Source of the DNA: Fulvivirga maritima
Lineage (GTDB): Bacteria; Bacteroidota; Bacteroidia; Cytophagales; Cyclobacteriaceae
Length of the DNA stretch: 64,000 nucleotides
Assembly: GCF_021389955.1 (NCBI RefSeq)
Contig: NZ_CP089980.1
Span: 3,591,001 to 3,655,000 of the forward strand
Direction: 5' to 3'
Shown: positions 1 through 8,153 of the stretch, in pieces
Numbering within the stretch: position 1 is the first letter of the stretch
How the letters are laid out: each line of letters starts with the position of its first letter
Position numbers and translations under genes: made by a program
Notes under the pieces: generated by a model
Databases searched by the model: none
Told to the model about the DNA's origin: nothing
The model's input: the letters and a program-made list of their open reading frames with translations, nothing else

Positions 1-753
1 ATTGGCACTATAGAACCAGCTGCCAGGCTGACTATTAAAGGAAAGAGTAGTGGTCCTTTTATTGCTGCTTTTCCTGAAGATTCTGGTAAAAGTGTTTTTG
101 TTGTTGCTCATGAAGGAGGAGGTGGAGTGCTTACACTAAAAAAGGATGATGGCACTGCTTTCTTTTCGGTGAAAAGTGATAAGGTACAAGTGAAAACGGC
201 GTTAGAGGCCGCTAATTTTTCTCCTAAAGTAGATTTAGATGCTGATAAGGCTTCAGATCAAAGAATTTCCACTCAAAAGGCTGTAAAAACTTATGTTGAT
301 AACCGACTCCCTAAAGGGGTTATTTGCATGTGGTCTGGCCAGCAGGCACCTGCTGGCTGGGCGCTGTGCGACGGGCAGAATGGAACGCCTAACCTTACAG
401 GCAAGTTTGTGGTAGGCTTTGGTGGCTCTGGAGACTATAAGGCTATAGGAAATAAAGGAGGTGCTGAGCATGTGACGCTTTCAGAAGCTCAGATGCCTAA
501 ACATGATCATTCAGGAACTACAGGTGCTGCGGGTAAACATACACACCGTATATCTCATAAAGCCTCTAAAAACACTACTGGAGATTCCTTAAATACTTAT
601 GCTATGGATGGTGAAAATCATGGTACCAGACACTTAAATACGGATGAAGCAAGTAATCATACGCACTCATTCACCACACAAAAAGCAGGCGATAATCAGC
701 CGCATGAAAACAGGCCTCCATATTATGTGCTAGCCTATATAATCAAATTATAA
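1..753 (+). CDS. Phage tail-collar (tail fibre) protein of an eCIS, 5' partial
   Basis: The reading frame is open from the first base of the window, so the gene begins upstream; the ATG-less stretch 1-126 is coding. The visible C-terminal 250 residues carry a tail-fibre segment with RISTQKAVKTYVDNR, then a tail-collar domain starting at PKGVICMWSGQQAPAGWALC and ending near the stop with the typical RPPYYVLAYIIKL. Collar domains form the trimeric fibre tips of phage tails and injection systems and contact the target cell. Three His-x-His motifs (KHDHSG, KHTHRI, NHTHSF) lie in the distal third; in T4 long-tail-fibre tips such motifs bind metal along the trimer axis. It lies 15 bases upstream of the baseplate gene, so it is probably in one operon with the injection-system genes. 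The domain call is firm; the assignment to an eCIS rests on the neighbours. Confidence 0.85.
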   Translation: MGTIEPAARLTIKGKSSGPFIAAFPEDSGKSVFVVAHEGGGGVLTLKKDDGTAFFSVKSDKVQVKTALEAANFSPKVDLDADKASDQRISTQKAVKTYVDNRLPKGVICMWSGQQAPAGWALCDGQNGTPNLTGKFVVGFGGSGDYKAIGNKGGAEHVTLSEAQMPKHDHSGTTGAAGKHTHRISHKASKNTTGDSLNTYAMDGENHGTRHLNTDEASNHTHSFTTQKAGDNQPHENRPPYYVLAYIIKL

Positions 754-768
754 TAAGGAAACATTACG

Positions 769-3024
769 ATGAATTCAGAGCCTATAACTACTATTCCTAA
801 AGAACTGCCTCAAGACTCAGCACTGAGCTATAATTTCTTGAGGTCAGAAGGCATTAAGCATATACAGCGGCTTGCGGGCCACATCTGGACTGACCATAAT
901 GCGCATGATCCGGGCATAACTATTTTAGAACAGCTTTGCTATGCCATTACAGATCTCAGCTATAGGATAGATCATGATATTAAAGACTTATTAGGCACAA
1001 ATGAGCAAAGTACTTATAAAGATCTGTATAGCCCGGCGACCATCCTTACTACTAAACCAGTAACTATTTTGGATATAAGAAAGGTAGTTATTGATGTGTC
1101 GGGGGTAAAAAATGCCTGGGTGGAAAAGGTGTCTCCTAAAATTGCTATTCCTGATTTTAATGAAATCACGGAGACAGCAGAAGGTGAGCAATCTGAAAGT
1201 GAAGTCGTTCTAAAAGGTTTATATCGTATTGTTTTTGAGAAAGAAGAATCTGCCGCTTCCTCCACTGTGCTAAATGATGTGAAGACGAGGTTACAGGCTT
1301 GCCGTGGTGCGTGCGAAGATTATCATGAGATCAGCTTGTTAAACACTCAATTTATTCAGCTTCATGGTACTATAGAAGTGGGACAGGTAGATGATATCAA
1401 TGAGTTTGCTGCCAATGTGCTACTTAGGGTGGCGCAATATATTTCACCAAAAATCACTTTTTATACACTTCAAGAGCTCTTGGCAGAAGGGAAGAGAATA
1501 GATCAGATCTTTGATGGACCTTCATTAAAACATGGCTTTATTAAAGATGAAGACCTATTAAATAGTAGCCGTAAGCAAGAATTACATACCTCAGCAGTTA
1601 TTAGAGAAATTATGGATGAAGCCCAGGTACAGGCAGTAAGTGTCATGTCTGTATCTACAGGCTCCGGTACGCCTGAAGAGTGGGTTTTACCGTTGGATCT
1701 GTCTAAAACCCCTAAGCTACAGGTAAAAAAGACGCTGGAGACGCTACAGTTTGTAAAACAAGGTTTACCTACTAATATAGATGCTGACCTTGTAGAAAAA
1801 CTTTATATAGCCAAGAGAGATGCAGAGCAAAACCAGAAATTACCAATCCATGCCCGAGATATAGTGCTTGCTGAGACTAAAGACCTTGAACTGGGCAACT
1901 ATTATCCTGTTCAAAATCAGTTTCCCGCCAATTATGGAGTAGGTAAATCTCCACTCCCTGAAGGATCAACTGAAAAGCGAAAGGCTCAGGCCAGTCAACT
2001 AAAAGGATATTTAACTTTTTTTGAGCAGGTACTCTCTAATTATTTTGCTCAGGTAGCACACTTTAAAGACTTGATGAGTTTTAGTAGTCAGGAAGGCAGA
2101 ACGTATTTCAGTCAATCGTTATTAGGCTCAATACCAGAGTTTGAAGAGGTGCTCATGAGTAAGGCAGACTATGTAAATTACCTTGATGAACAGTCTGGAA
2201 CCACTACCGAGAGCCTGGCCAGAAAAAATAAGTTTTTGAATCATCTGCTAGCCAGGTTTAGTGAAACGTTTACTGATTACGCCATGCTTTTGCATGATAC
2301 TTCCTCATCAGCTGATACTCCTTCTGACCAAAAACTGATTACTGATAAGTGTAATTTCTTGCAAGATTATCCGCAATTAAGTGCAGGTAGAGGAAATGGT
2401 TTTAACTATTCTGAGGCTAATGATATTGCTGGTTTAGAGATGCGCATAGCCAGAAAACTGGGAGTAGAAGATTATAGCCGCCGTAAGCTGGGAGAAGCTG
2501 ATAGTGAAGGCTTTTACATGGTAGAACATATTTTGCTCAGGCATTTGCCTGCCATTGCAGAACATTGGGACTCAGACTTACGGTATTTAATATTTACCCA
2601 TGTCATCAACGCTTTTTCTGAGGGGGTTGCTGAAGGTTTCACCCGCTGCCAGGTAAATAATCATGGACTGGAACCTGGTGATCAGGTGGAAATAATGGGT
2701 ACGCAGCATTACAATGGAATATATACTGTTGCTAATCTTACAGAAGATGCTTTTGAAATAGAAGCTGAGTTTATTGAAGCTGAGGAAGGAGGCCGATGGC
2801 GTTCTGCGGAACCAAATGATCCTTTCTCATTACAACTGACCTACTTGCTGCCTGCTTGGGTAGAAAGGTATAAGAGTGCAAATTTTAAAAAATTTGCAGA
2901 AGGAACCATCAGAGAAGAGACTCCGGCCCATTTGAAGTGTCATATTAAATGGCTCAGCCAGGAAGAAATGATAGCTGTAGAGGCCGCTTATTTTGAGTTT
3001 TTAGCTATGCTCAACAGTAAGTAA
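769..3024 (+). CDS. eCIS baseplate protein (gpJ/Afp11-12-like)
   Basis: A 751-residue protein resembling the large baseplate J-like proteins of Bacteroidota contractile injection systems. The N-terminus contains the family hallmark around residues 40-75, IWTDHNAHDPGITILEQLCY followed by AITDLSYR, which is the wedge-protein signature of Afp11/Afp12-like proteins. Around residues 610-680 there is an inserted small beta domain (NNHGLEPGDQVEIMGT, YNGIYTVANL), a module seen in phage tail proteins. The baseplate joins sheath, spike and fibres and triggers contraction. AAGGA at 755-759 precedes the ATG at 769 by nine bases, one of few clear ribosome sites here. The stop is 2 bases before the next ATG, supporting an operon. 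Product class is confident; the exact Afp number is not. Confidence 0.85.
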   Translation: MNSEPITTIPKELPQDSALSYNFLRSEGIKHIQRLAGHIWTDHNAHDPGITILEQLCYAITDLSYRIDHDIKDLLGTNEQSTYKDLYSPATILTTKPVTILDIRKVVIDVSGVKNAWVEKVSPKIAIPDFNEITETAEGEQSESEVVLKGLYRIVFEKEESAASSTVLNDVKTRLQACRGACEDYHEISLLNTQFIQLHGTIEVGQVDDINEFAANVLLRVAQYISPKITFYTLQELLAEGKRIDQIFDGPSLKHGFIKDEDLLNSSRKQELHTSAVIREIMDEAQVQAVSVMSVSTGSGTPEEWVLPLDLSKTPKLQVKKTLETLQFVKQGLPTNIDADLVEKLYIAKRDAEQNQKLPIHARDIVLAETKDLELGNYYPVQNQFPANYGVGKSPLPEGSTEKRKAQASQLKGYLTFFEQVLSNYFAQVAHFKDLMSFSSQEGRTYFSQSLLGSIPEFEEVLMSKADYVNYLDEQSGTTTESLARKNKFLNHLLARFSETFTDYAMLLHDTSSSADTPSDQKLITDKCNFLQDYPQLSAGRGNGFNYSEANDIAGLEMRIARKLGVEDYSRRKLGEADSEGFYMVEHILLRHLPAIAEHWDSDLRYLIFTHVINAFSEGVAEGFTRCQVNNHGLEPGDQVEIMGTQHYNGIYTVANLTEDAFEIEAEFIEAEEGGRWRSAEPNDPFSLQLTYLLPAWVERYKSANFKKFAEGTIREETPAHLKCHIKWLSQEEMIAVEAAYFEFLAMLNSK

Positions 3025-3026
3025 AT

Positions 3027-4589
3027 ATGAGTGGAGGCAGACATATCATCAATAAGCAAATTATAGAAATACATGTTTCTGAAAAGGCTGATGTTCAGCA
3101 GCTGCAAGAGCAGGTATGTGATTTGTTTTATTATAAATTGCTGCCAATTATTGAGAAGCAATGCGATGAGTTAAGTACTCAATATGGTGATTGTCGTATC
3201 GATCAGCTCAATATTGATTTAGGGGAAGTCTCCATAGAGGAATTGGAAGAGGTGTTTGCTCAAAAGTTGCATGAAGAGGTTGGTATTCAGGAGTTTAATT
3301 TTGAGGATCAGCGTGGTGAGCAACCGGCTGCTGGCAGGCCAATAGAAGCTATTGCTTATTTTATTGAAACCGGTATTTTACCCTGGTGGGTAGAGGAGAA
3401 TGCCAAAAAACACCTTCATGATCTGTTTGATCAATTGCTGTCGGTATCAGATCCTCAATTAGTTGAGCTTGTAAAATTGGTTGGGCGAAATTCTGATTTA
3501 ACAAAGCGTTTTATCAATGCCTTTTCGGAAGGTCAAGTGCAGCAGGCTATTCAATCGGTAGGTTCCATATCTATAATAGAAATTGCGGAAGCCAGAAATC
3601 AGGTAATATCTAAAACTAGTAAGGGAGAGGCCGAAGTGATGCCTGTTTTTTGGTCTGAGGTCTTGCAAGAGATCGCTCTGAATACTGATTTGAGGACAGA
3701 AGATATTGTGCGTCGGGTAATGCAGGCTTTAGGTGAGGGAGATGACGTGTCAGCCGATTTAGGAGAAGAGAATACTTTAAATAGAAAGCAATTGGTCGAT
3801 CTAATAAATAATGTATTAGATCAACTCAAAAACAGGGCGAGTGGAAAGGGTTATAATCAGGTCATTATTGAAAAAATAAGGCAGTTAACGTCGATTCATT
3901 CTCATATTGAGCAGTGGCCCAAAAGGCAGTTGATAGTGTTAAAGAGCCAATTGAAAGCTTTAGAAAGTGATGTTGAACAAGGGAAAGTCAGCGTAATAAC
4001 TGATGGCTTGCAGCAGCTGGAACATTTGTTAAACATCGGACAAAATGAGTCTCCAGTCCTTAAAAAATTTCATACAAGTTTCAACGAAACAGATGCTATT
4101 CCCATTACCAATAGTGGTTTGGTTATTCTTTGGCCATTTATAGTTCGCTTTTTTGAAAATCTGGAATATGTTGTAAATAAAGAGTTTTTAACGGAGGAGG
4201 CGCAGCATAAAGCTGCCCTCGTTTTACAATATTTGGTCAATTCTGAGGCTACTTTTTTTGAAGGAGTACTTCCTCTCAATAAGATATTGTGTGGTATCAC
4301 CTTGTCTTCCGTAATCTCTCCTGAACCACTCACTGAAGAAGAAAAGGAAATGGGAGAAGGTTTGTTAAAGGCAGTGATTTCTAATAATAATCATTGGAAA
4401 AACCTCACGATAGATGGGCTTAGGCGCTCGTACTTACAGCGCGAAGGGCTCTTGCGCACGCGAGACGGCCATTGGCTTTTGCAAGTAAAAAGGGAGACTT
4501 ATGATATCACTTTAGATAAAATCCCCTGGAGCTTTAACACTATTAAATTACCATGGATGAACGAAATACTTGTAGTAGAATGGAACTGA
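3027..4589 (+). CDS. eCIS tape-measure protein (CIS_TMP family)
   Basis: A 520-residue protein that begins with the pattern of the contractile-injection-system tape-measure family (Afp14-like): HIINKQIIEIHVSE, then a statement of a beta element IDQLNIDLGEVSIEELEE near residues 55-75. The middle is mostly helical and charged, as expected for a protein that runs inside the tube and sets its length. A conserved C-terminal block contains WPFIVRFFENL (about residue 370) and the arginine/tryptophan-rich stretch LRTRDGHWLLQVKRETYDITLDKIPW at the end, typical of this family. The start follows the baseplate stop by 2 bases and the end overlaps the ATPase start by 10 bases, so translation is probably coupled. 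Confidence 0.85.
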   Translation: MSGGRHIINKQIIEIHVSEKADVQQLQEQVCDLFYYKLLPIIEKQCDELSTQYGDCRIDQLNIDLGEVSIEELEEVFAQKLHEEVGIQEFNFEDQRGEQPAAGRPIEAIAYFIETGILPWWVEENAKKHLHDLFDQLLSVSDPQLVELVKLVGRNSDLTKRFINAFSEGQVQQAIQSVGSISIIEIAEARNQVISKTSKGEAEVMPVFWSEVLQEIALNTDLRTEDIVRRVMQALGEGDDVSADLGEENTLNRKQLVDLINNVLDQLKNRASGKGYNQVIIEKIRQLTSIHSHIEQWPKRQLIVLKSQLKALESDVEQGKVSVITDGLQQLEHLLNIGQNESPVLKKFHTSFNETDAIPITNSGLVILWPFIVRFFENLEYVVNKEFLTEEAQHKAALVLQYLVNSEATFFEGVLPLNKILCGITLSSVISPEPLTEEEKEMGEGLLKAVISNNNHWKNLTIDGLRRSYLQREGLLRTRDGHWLLQVKRETYDITLDKIPWSFNTIKLPWMNEILVVEWN

Positions 4590-5957
4590 CACTTCAAAAT
4601 AGTATCAATATTATCTTGCAGCAAAATGCACAGATTCTTAATCAGGAGCTGGAATGGCTAAGAGAAGTGATCCATGTACGACTGGCCTTGCATTTTGAGC
4701 AGGAAACATCGTATCAGTCCATTGATCAACTGCCGGTGCCTTATGTGTTAGATGCGGAGGGAAGTTATGCTGATTTTGTGAGAGAGCACAGATTAAGTGT
4801 GGAAGAGCGATTGGTTTTGATATTAGCCCTCATACCACACCTGAAGCCAGGTTTATTAGATGTTATGCTAACCAAAAATCATGATTACGATCGTAGATAT
4901 AGTGAGTTTGGAGGAGTATTGCTCGATGGCCATTTGGGCTTGGTGCCTACGGCTGAAACAGCCATGTTTATACTGGCAGGTGAGGATCTGGAAAAGAGAT
5001 TGTACTATCAGCATATTTTTAATTCTCAGCATCCTTTTTTCTAAAAGCCAGGTTATAACAGGCGGTGTACCCAAGCGAGGTTATCCGCGGTTAAGCGGTA
5101 CCTGGCTGGTGGCTGATGAGTATGTAGATTATTTAATATGTGGTCAAGAATATCATCCGGTTTACAGTGTAGATTTTCCGGCTCAGCATATTACTACACA
5201 AATGCTTTGGGAAGATATTGTGCTCAGTAAAAAGACTAGTGATAGCCTTCAGGAAATATTGGAGTGGACCAATTATGGACATGCTATTATGAGCGACCTG
5301 GGGTTAAGTCGCAGACTGAAGCCGGGTTACAAAAGCCTTTTTTACGGTCCTCCAGGTACCGGAAAAACCATGACAGCGGCCCTTCTTGGAAAAACAACAG
5401 GTAAACCGGTCTATAAAATAGATTTGAGCATGACTGTCTCCAAATACATTGGCGAAACAGAAAAAAACCTGGCCAAAGTATTTGATCAGGCAGAAAAGCA
5501 TGATTGGATTCTCTTTTTTGATGAGGCCGATTCTCTTTTTGGTAAACGTACTCAGGTAAATAGTGCTAATGACAGATATGGTAATCAGGAGATAGGCTAC
5601 CTTTTGCAGCGGATAGAAGATTTTTCTGGGGTGGTAATTCTTGCTACTAACCTTAAAGAAAATATAGATGAAGCCTTTACCCGTCGTTTTCAGTCTATGA
5701 TAGAGTTTAGAATGCCTGGAGTTGCTGAGCGGCATCAGCTGTGGAAGCAGTCCTTTTCAGAAAAACTTCCTCTGGACCCAGACACTGATTTATTAGCTGT
5801 GGCTGAAAAGTATGAGCTTTCAGGAGGTGTAATTATGAATGTAGTGCGAAAAGCCACCCTGCTGGCTGTGGCAGCACAGCAGCAGTCTATTACACAAAGA
5901 ACTTTGGAAGCTATAATTAGAAAGGAGCTGCATAAAGAAGGTATTATTTTAAATTGA
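4580..5957 (+). pseudogene. AAA+ ATPase of the eCIS (Afp15-like), split by a one-base frameshift
   Basis: Two overlapping frames together make one AAA+ ATPase. The first frame starts at the ATG at 4580 (MELTLQNSIN), overlapping the tape-measure stop, and ends at 5044 just after NSQHPFF. The second frame continues with SKSQVITGGVPKRGY and carries the ATPase core: Walker A GPPGTGKT, Walker B ILFFDEADSLFG, sensor-1-like VVILATNLKEN and the arginine-finger region FTRRFQ. Removing one T from the six-T run at 5035-5040 gives a single 458-residue protein, close to the normal length of eCIS ATPases, which help assemble or load the particle. The lesion could be a sequencing error, a real inactivation, or slippage on the T run. 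The downstream part has no obvious start of its own, although codons after 5044 stay fully conserved, which argues against long decay. Confidence 0.8.
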
Positions 5958-5963
5958 TTTAGA

Positions 5964-8018
5964 ATGATGAAATCACAGGAAAATCAGGTAAAAGAAAGCC
6001 AGCCGGTTCAGCGTGTACAGGAGGAAGCATCTCATGGAGGAGTTGCTACTATGGAGGATAATCGCGAAAGTACAGTTTTTCAAAGAAAGACACAGGCGGT
6101 GATGCGGTCGGCATCGTCAAAGGCTGATAATCCTATTCAGCGGAAAGCCAATAAAACCGGTCTGCCAGATAACCTGAAATCGGGAATAGAAAACCTCTCT
6201 GGCTATAGCATGGATGACGTAAAAGTACATTTTAACTCCAGCAAGCCAGCTCAATTACAAGCCCATGCCTATGCGCAAGGCACAGATATTCACTTGGCAC
6301 CGGGGCAGGAAAAACACTTGCCACACGAAGCCTGGCACGTAGTGCAGCAGAAGCAAGGCCGTGTTCAACCTACAAGACAGCTAAAAAGCAAAGTAGCTAT
6401 TAATGATGATGCCGGGCTGGAAAAAGAGGCAGATGTGATGGGGGAGAGGGCACAGCTAAGTCAAACTTTCAGTAGCGCTACTCTTCATGATAATAAGCAA
6501 ACAGTAGCTAACCATACTCTTTTTAGTAATAATGTACATCAATTAAAAGTGAAGCAAGCCTCTGGTGATACGGTTAATAGTTTGACTGAACTAAGGAAGT
6601 TATTAAATAAGGAGGGAATTGATTTTAAAGAGTGGTGGCAGTCTGATTTGGTTGCTAAGATATGGGCAGCGTATGGTGTCAGGGATGCAAAGAAAGACAT
6701 TACTGTTAATGAAATTACGAAAAGAATTAAATTAAAAAAAGATAGGGCCACATTGGCATTTAATCATTTTAAACAGGGGACATATTTGAATAATGAATTA
6801 AAGCGGAATCAAAGGGTGCAAAATGAACTAAAGTATAACGAAGAGCACAAAGCGAATGACATGAAGTGGTTAGAGCAGATAATGACTGAAATGTCAACAA
6901 GGTTGTTGGGAATGTTAGATCAATTAATTGTCAGTTTTTATTTTAATCGTAAGCACGAAAATATAATTACCAAGGTAGGGGAGTTGAAGAGTTTAAAGAT
7001 GAGAGAAGAAGAGGCGAAGATTGCGGGTAAGGACATCGATAGGAAAACCACTCCAAATGACATAGCTTTAAAGAACGAAGACTATGTATTTGGCTTTATT
7101 GAACATAAAGACTTGATGCCTAATCTGAAGACCCGTTTTGCATCGCCTGCAACAAAAAATGGATTTGTTACAATTAGAGACAATAAAGAAGGTGCACGTA
7201 TTAGTCGTCCATTACGATGGTACTTAAACCAGCCAGGAGTTTTAATTCAAGCGGGAGATCTGTTGCAACAGCCCAGTCGGGAAGAGAAAAGGAAAATTCC
7301 TAAAAATACTTATCCTGGAAAGATTATAGGTGTTAATGAAACCTCAGAAAGTGTGAATTTAAAAAGTTATACTCCCAAGTATAAACAGGATAAAGCTGAA
7401 ATGATGATCATTGATCTTCTGGAACATATAAAAATGAAGCTCTGGTTACAGGTTCATGCTGATGGGGATAATACAAAGAGAGATGAGAGGATAGCTATTA
7501 TAGAAAAAGATCATACTAATATTTCAAGCATTAAAGAGGATGCTACTTACTTAAATGCATTATTGAGAAAATACTCACCCGCGCAGGTACTATTTCCTCG
7601 TGCGGTGAAGCATGTAGAAGGGCCATCCAAGAAAGATCGATTTTCTGATATTTATGATTACGATAAAGGGACACTCCGAAAAGACGCTAAAAAGCTTTAT
7701 AACAGAAGGCTTAGTAATATATCTACAGCTACAGTAAAAGACTGGCCAGTAGGAGAAGCAGGTACATATGCAGCTCCCATAACAGAGGGAGTTGAGGATG
7801 GCGGAATGTTTATGCCTCCAGAAATACCAGTCTCGTTGCCTATATTTCATGATGATGATGATTCGTTGGTGCCTCTAGAAATGCCAGCTTCGATGCCTTT
7901 ATTTGATGATGATGATGATATAATGATGCCTCCAGGAGCGCTTCCAACTCCGATGACTTTAGATGATATTGATGATGATTCTGATTTTGTGGCTCCAGAC
8001 TGGTTAAAGGATCTTTGA
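5964..8018 (+). CDS. DUF4157-domain eCIS cargo/effector candidate
   Basis: 684 residues. Residues about 55-165 are a DUF4157 domain: NPIQRK entry, LPDNLKSGIENLSGYSMDDV, then the metalloprotease-like HEAWH at 121-125 and a downstream GLEKEADVMG that could supply the third ligand. DUF4157 proteins are a recurrent companion of eCIS loci and are thought to be cargo or toxin carriers. The N-terminus (1-50) is polar and contains GGVATMEDNR, a motif shared with the next gene. Residues about 200-600 are lysine-rich and helical with no family I recognise. The last 60 residues are three acidic repeats (IPVSLPIFHDDDD type). It follows the ATPase by 6 bases, so it is probably co-transcribed. Two adjacent ATGs (5964, 5967) are possible starts. 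Domain call is firm; toxic activity is inferred. Confidence 0.8.
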   Translation: MMKSQENQVKESQPVQRVQEEASHGGVATMEDNRESTVFQRKTQAVMRSASSKADNPIQRKANKTGLPDNLKSGIENLSGYSMDDVKVHFNSSKPAQLQAHAYAQGTDIHLAPGQEKHLPHEAWHVVQQKQGRVQPTRQLKSKVAINDDAGLEKEADVMGERAQLSQTFSSATLHDNKQTVANHTLFSNNVHQLKVKQASGDTVNSLTELRKLLNKEGIDFKEWWQSDLVAKIWAAYGVRDAKKDITVNEITKRIKLKKDRATLAFNHFKQGTYLNNELKRNQRVQNELKYNEEHKANDMKWLEQIMTEMSTRLLGMLDQLIVSFYFNRKHENIITKVGELKSLKMREEEAKIAGKDIDRKTTPNDIALKNEDYVFGFIEHKDLMPNLKTRFASPATKNGFVTIRDNKEGARISRPLRWYLNQPGVLIQAGDLLQQPSREEKRKIPKNTYPGKIIGVNETSESVNLKSYTPKYKQDKAEMMIIDLLEHIKMKLWLQVHADGDNTKRDERIAIIEKDHTNISSIKEDATYLNALLRKYSPAQVLFPRAVKHVEGPSKKDRFSDIYDYDKGTLRKDAKKLYNRRLSNISTATVKDWPVGEAGTYAAPITEGVEDGGMFMPPEIPVSLPIFHDDDDSLVPLEMPASMPLFDDDDDIMMPPGALPTPMTLDDIDDDSDFVAPDWLKDL
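7815..7985 (+). repeat. Three tandem 57-bp repeats coding an acidic tail
   Basis: Three head-to-tail units start at 7815, 7872 and 7929, each 57 bases and in frame. Each encodes a 19-residue block of the form PPEIPVSLPIF followed by four or five aspartates; the third is more diverged (PPGALPTPMTLDDIDDD). They form the C-terminal tail of the DUF4157 protein. Exact period and codon-level similarity point to slippage or unequal exchange followed by drift. Confidence 0.85.
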
Positions 8019-8153
8019 AGATACCATGGATTATAGTTTTCTCCACTTCTCTCATCTACTGTATTAGACTAACATACCTTACCCTGTTGCATAAATCAAC
8101 TTGTACCACATAAGAACTAATTCTCTTTTCAAAACACTAACCACTAATTCACT

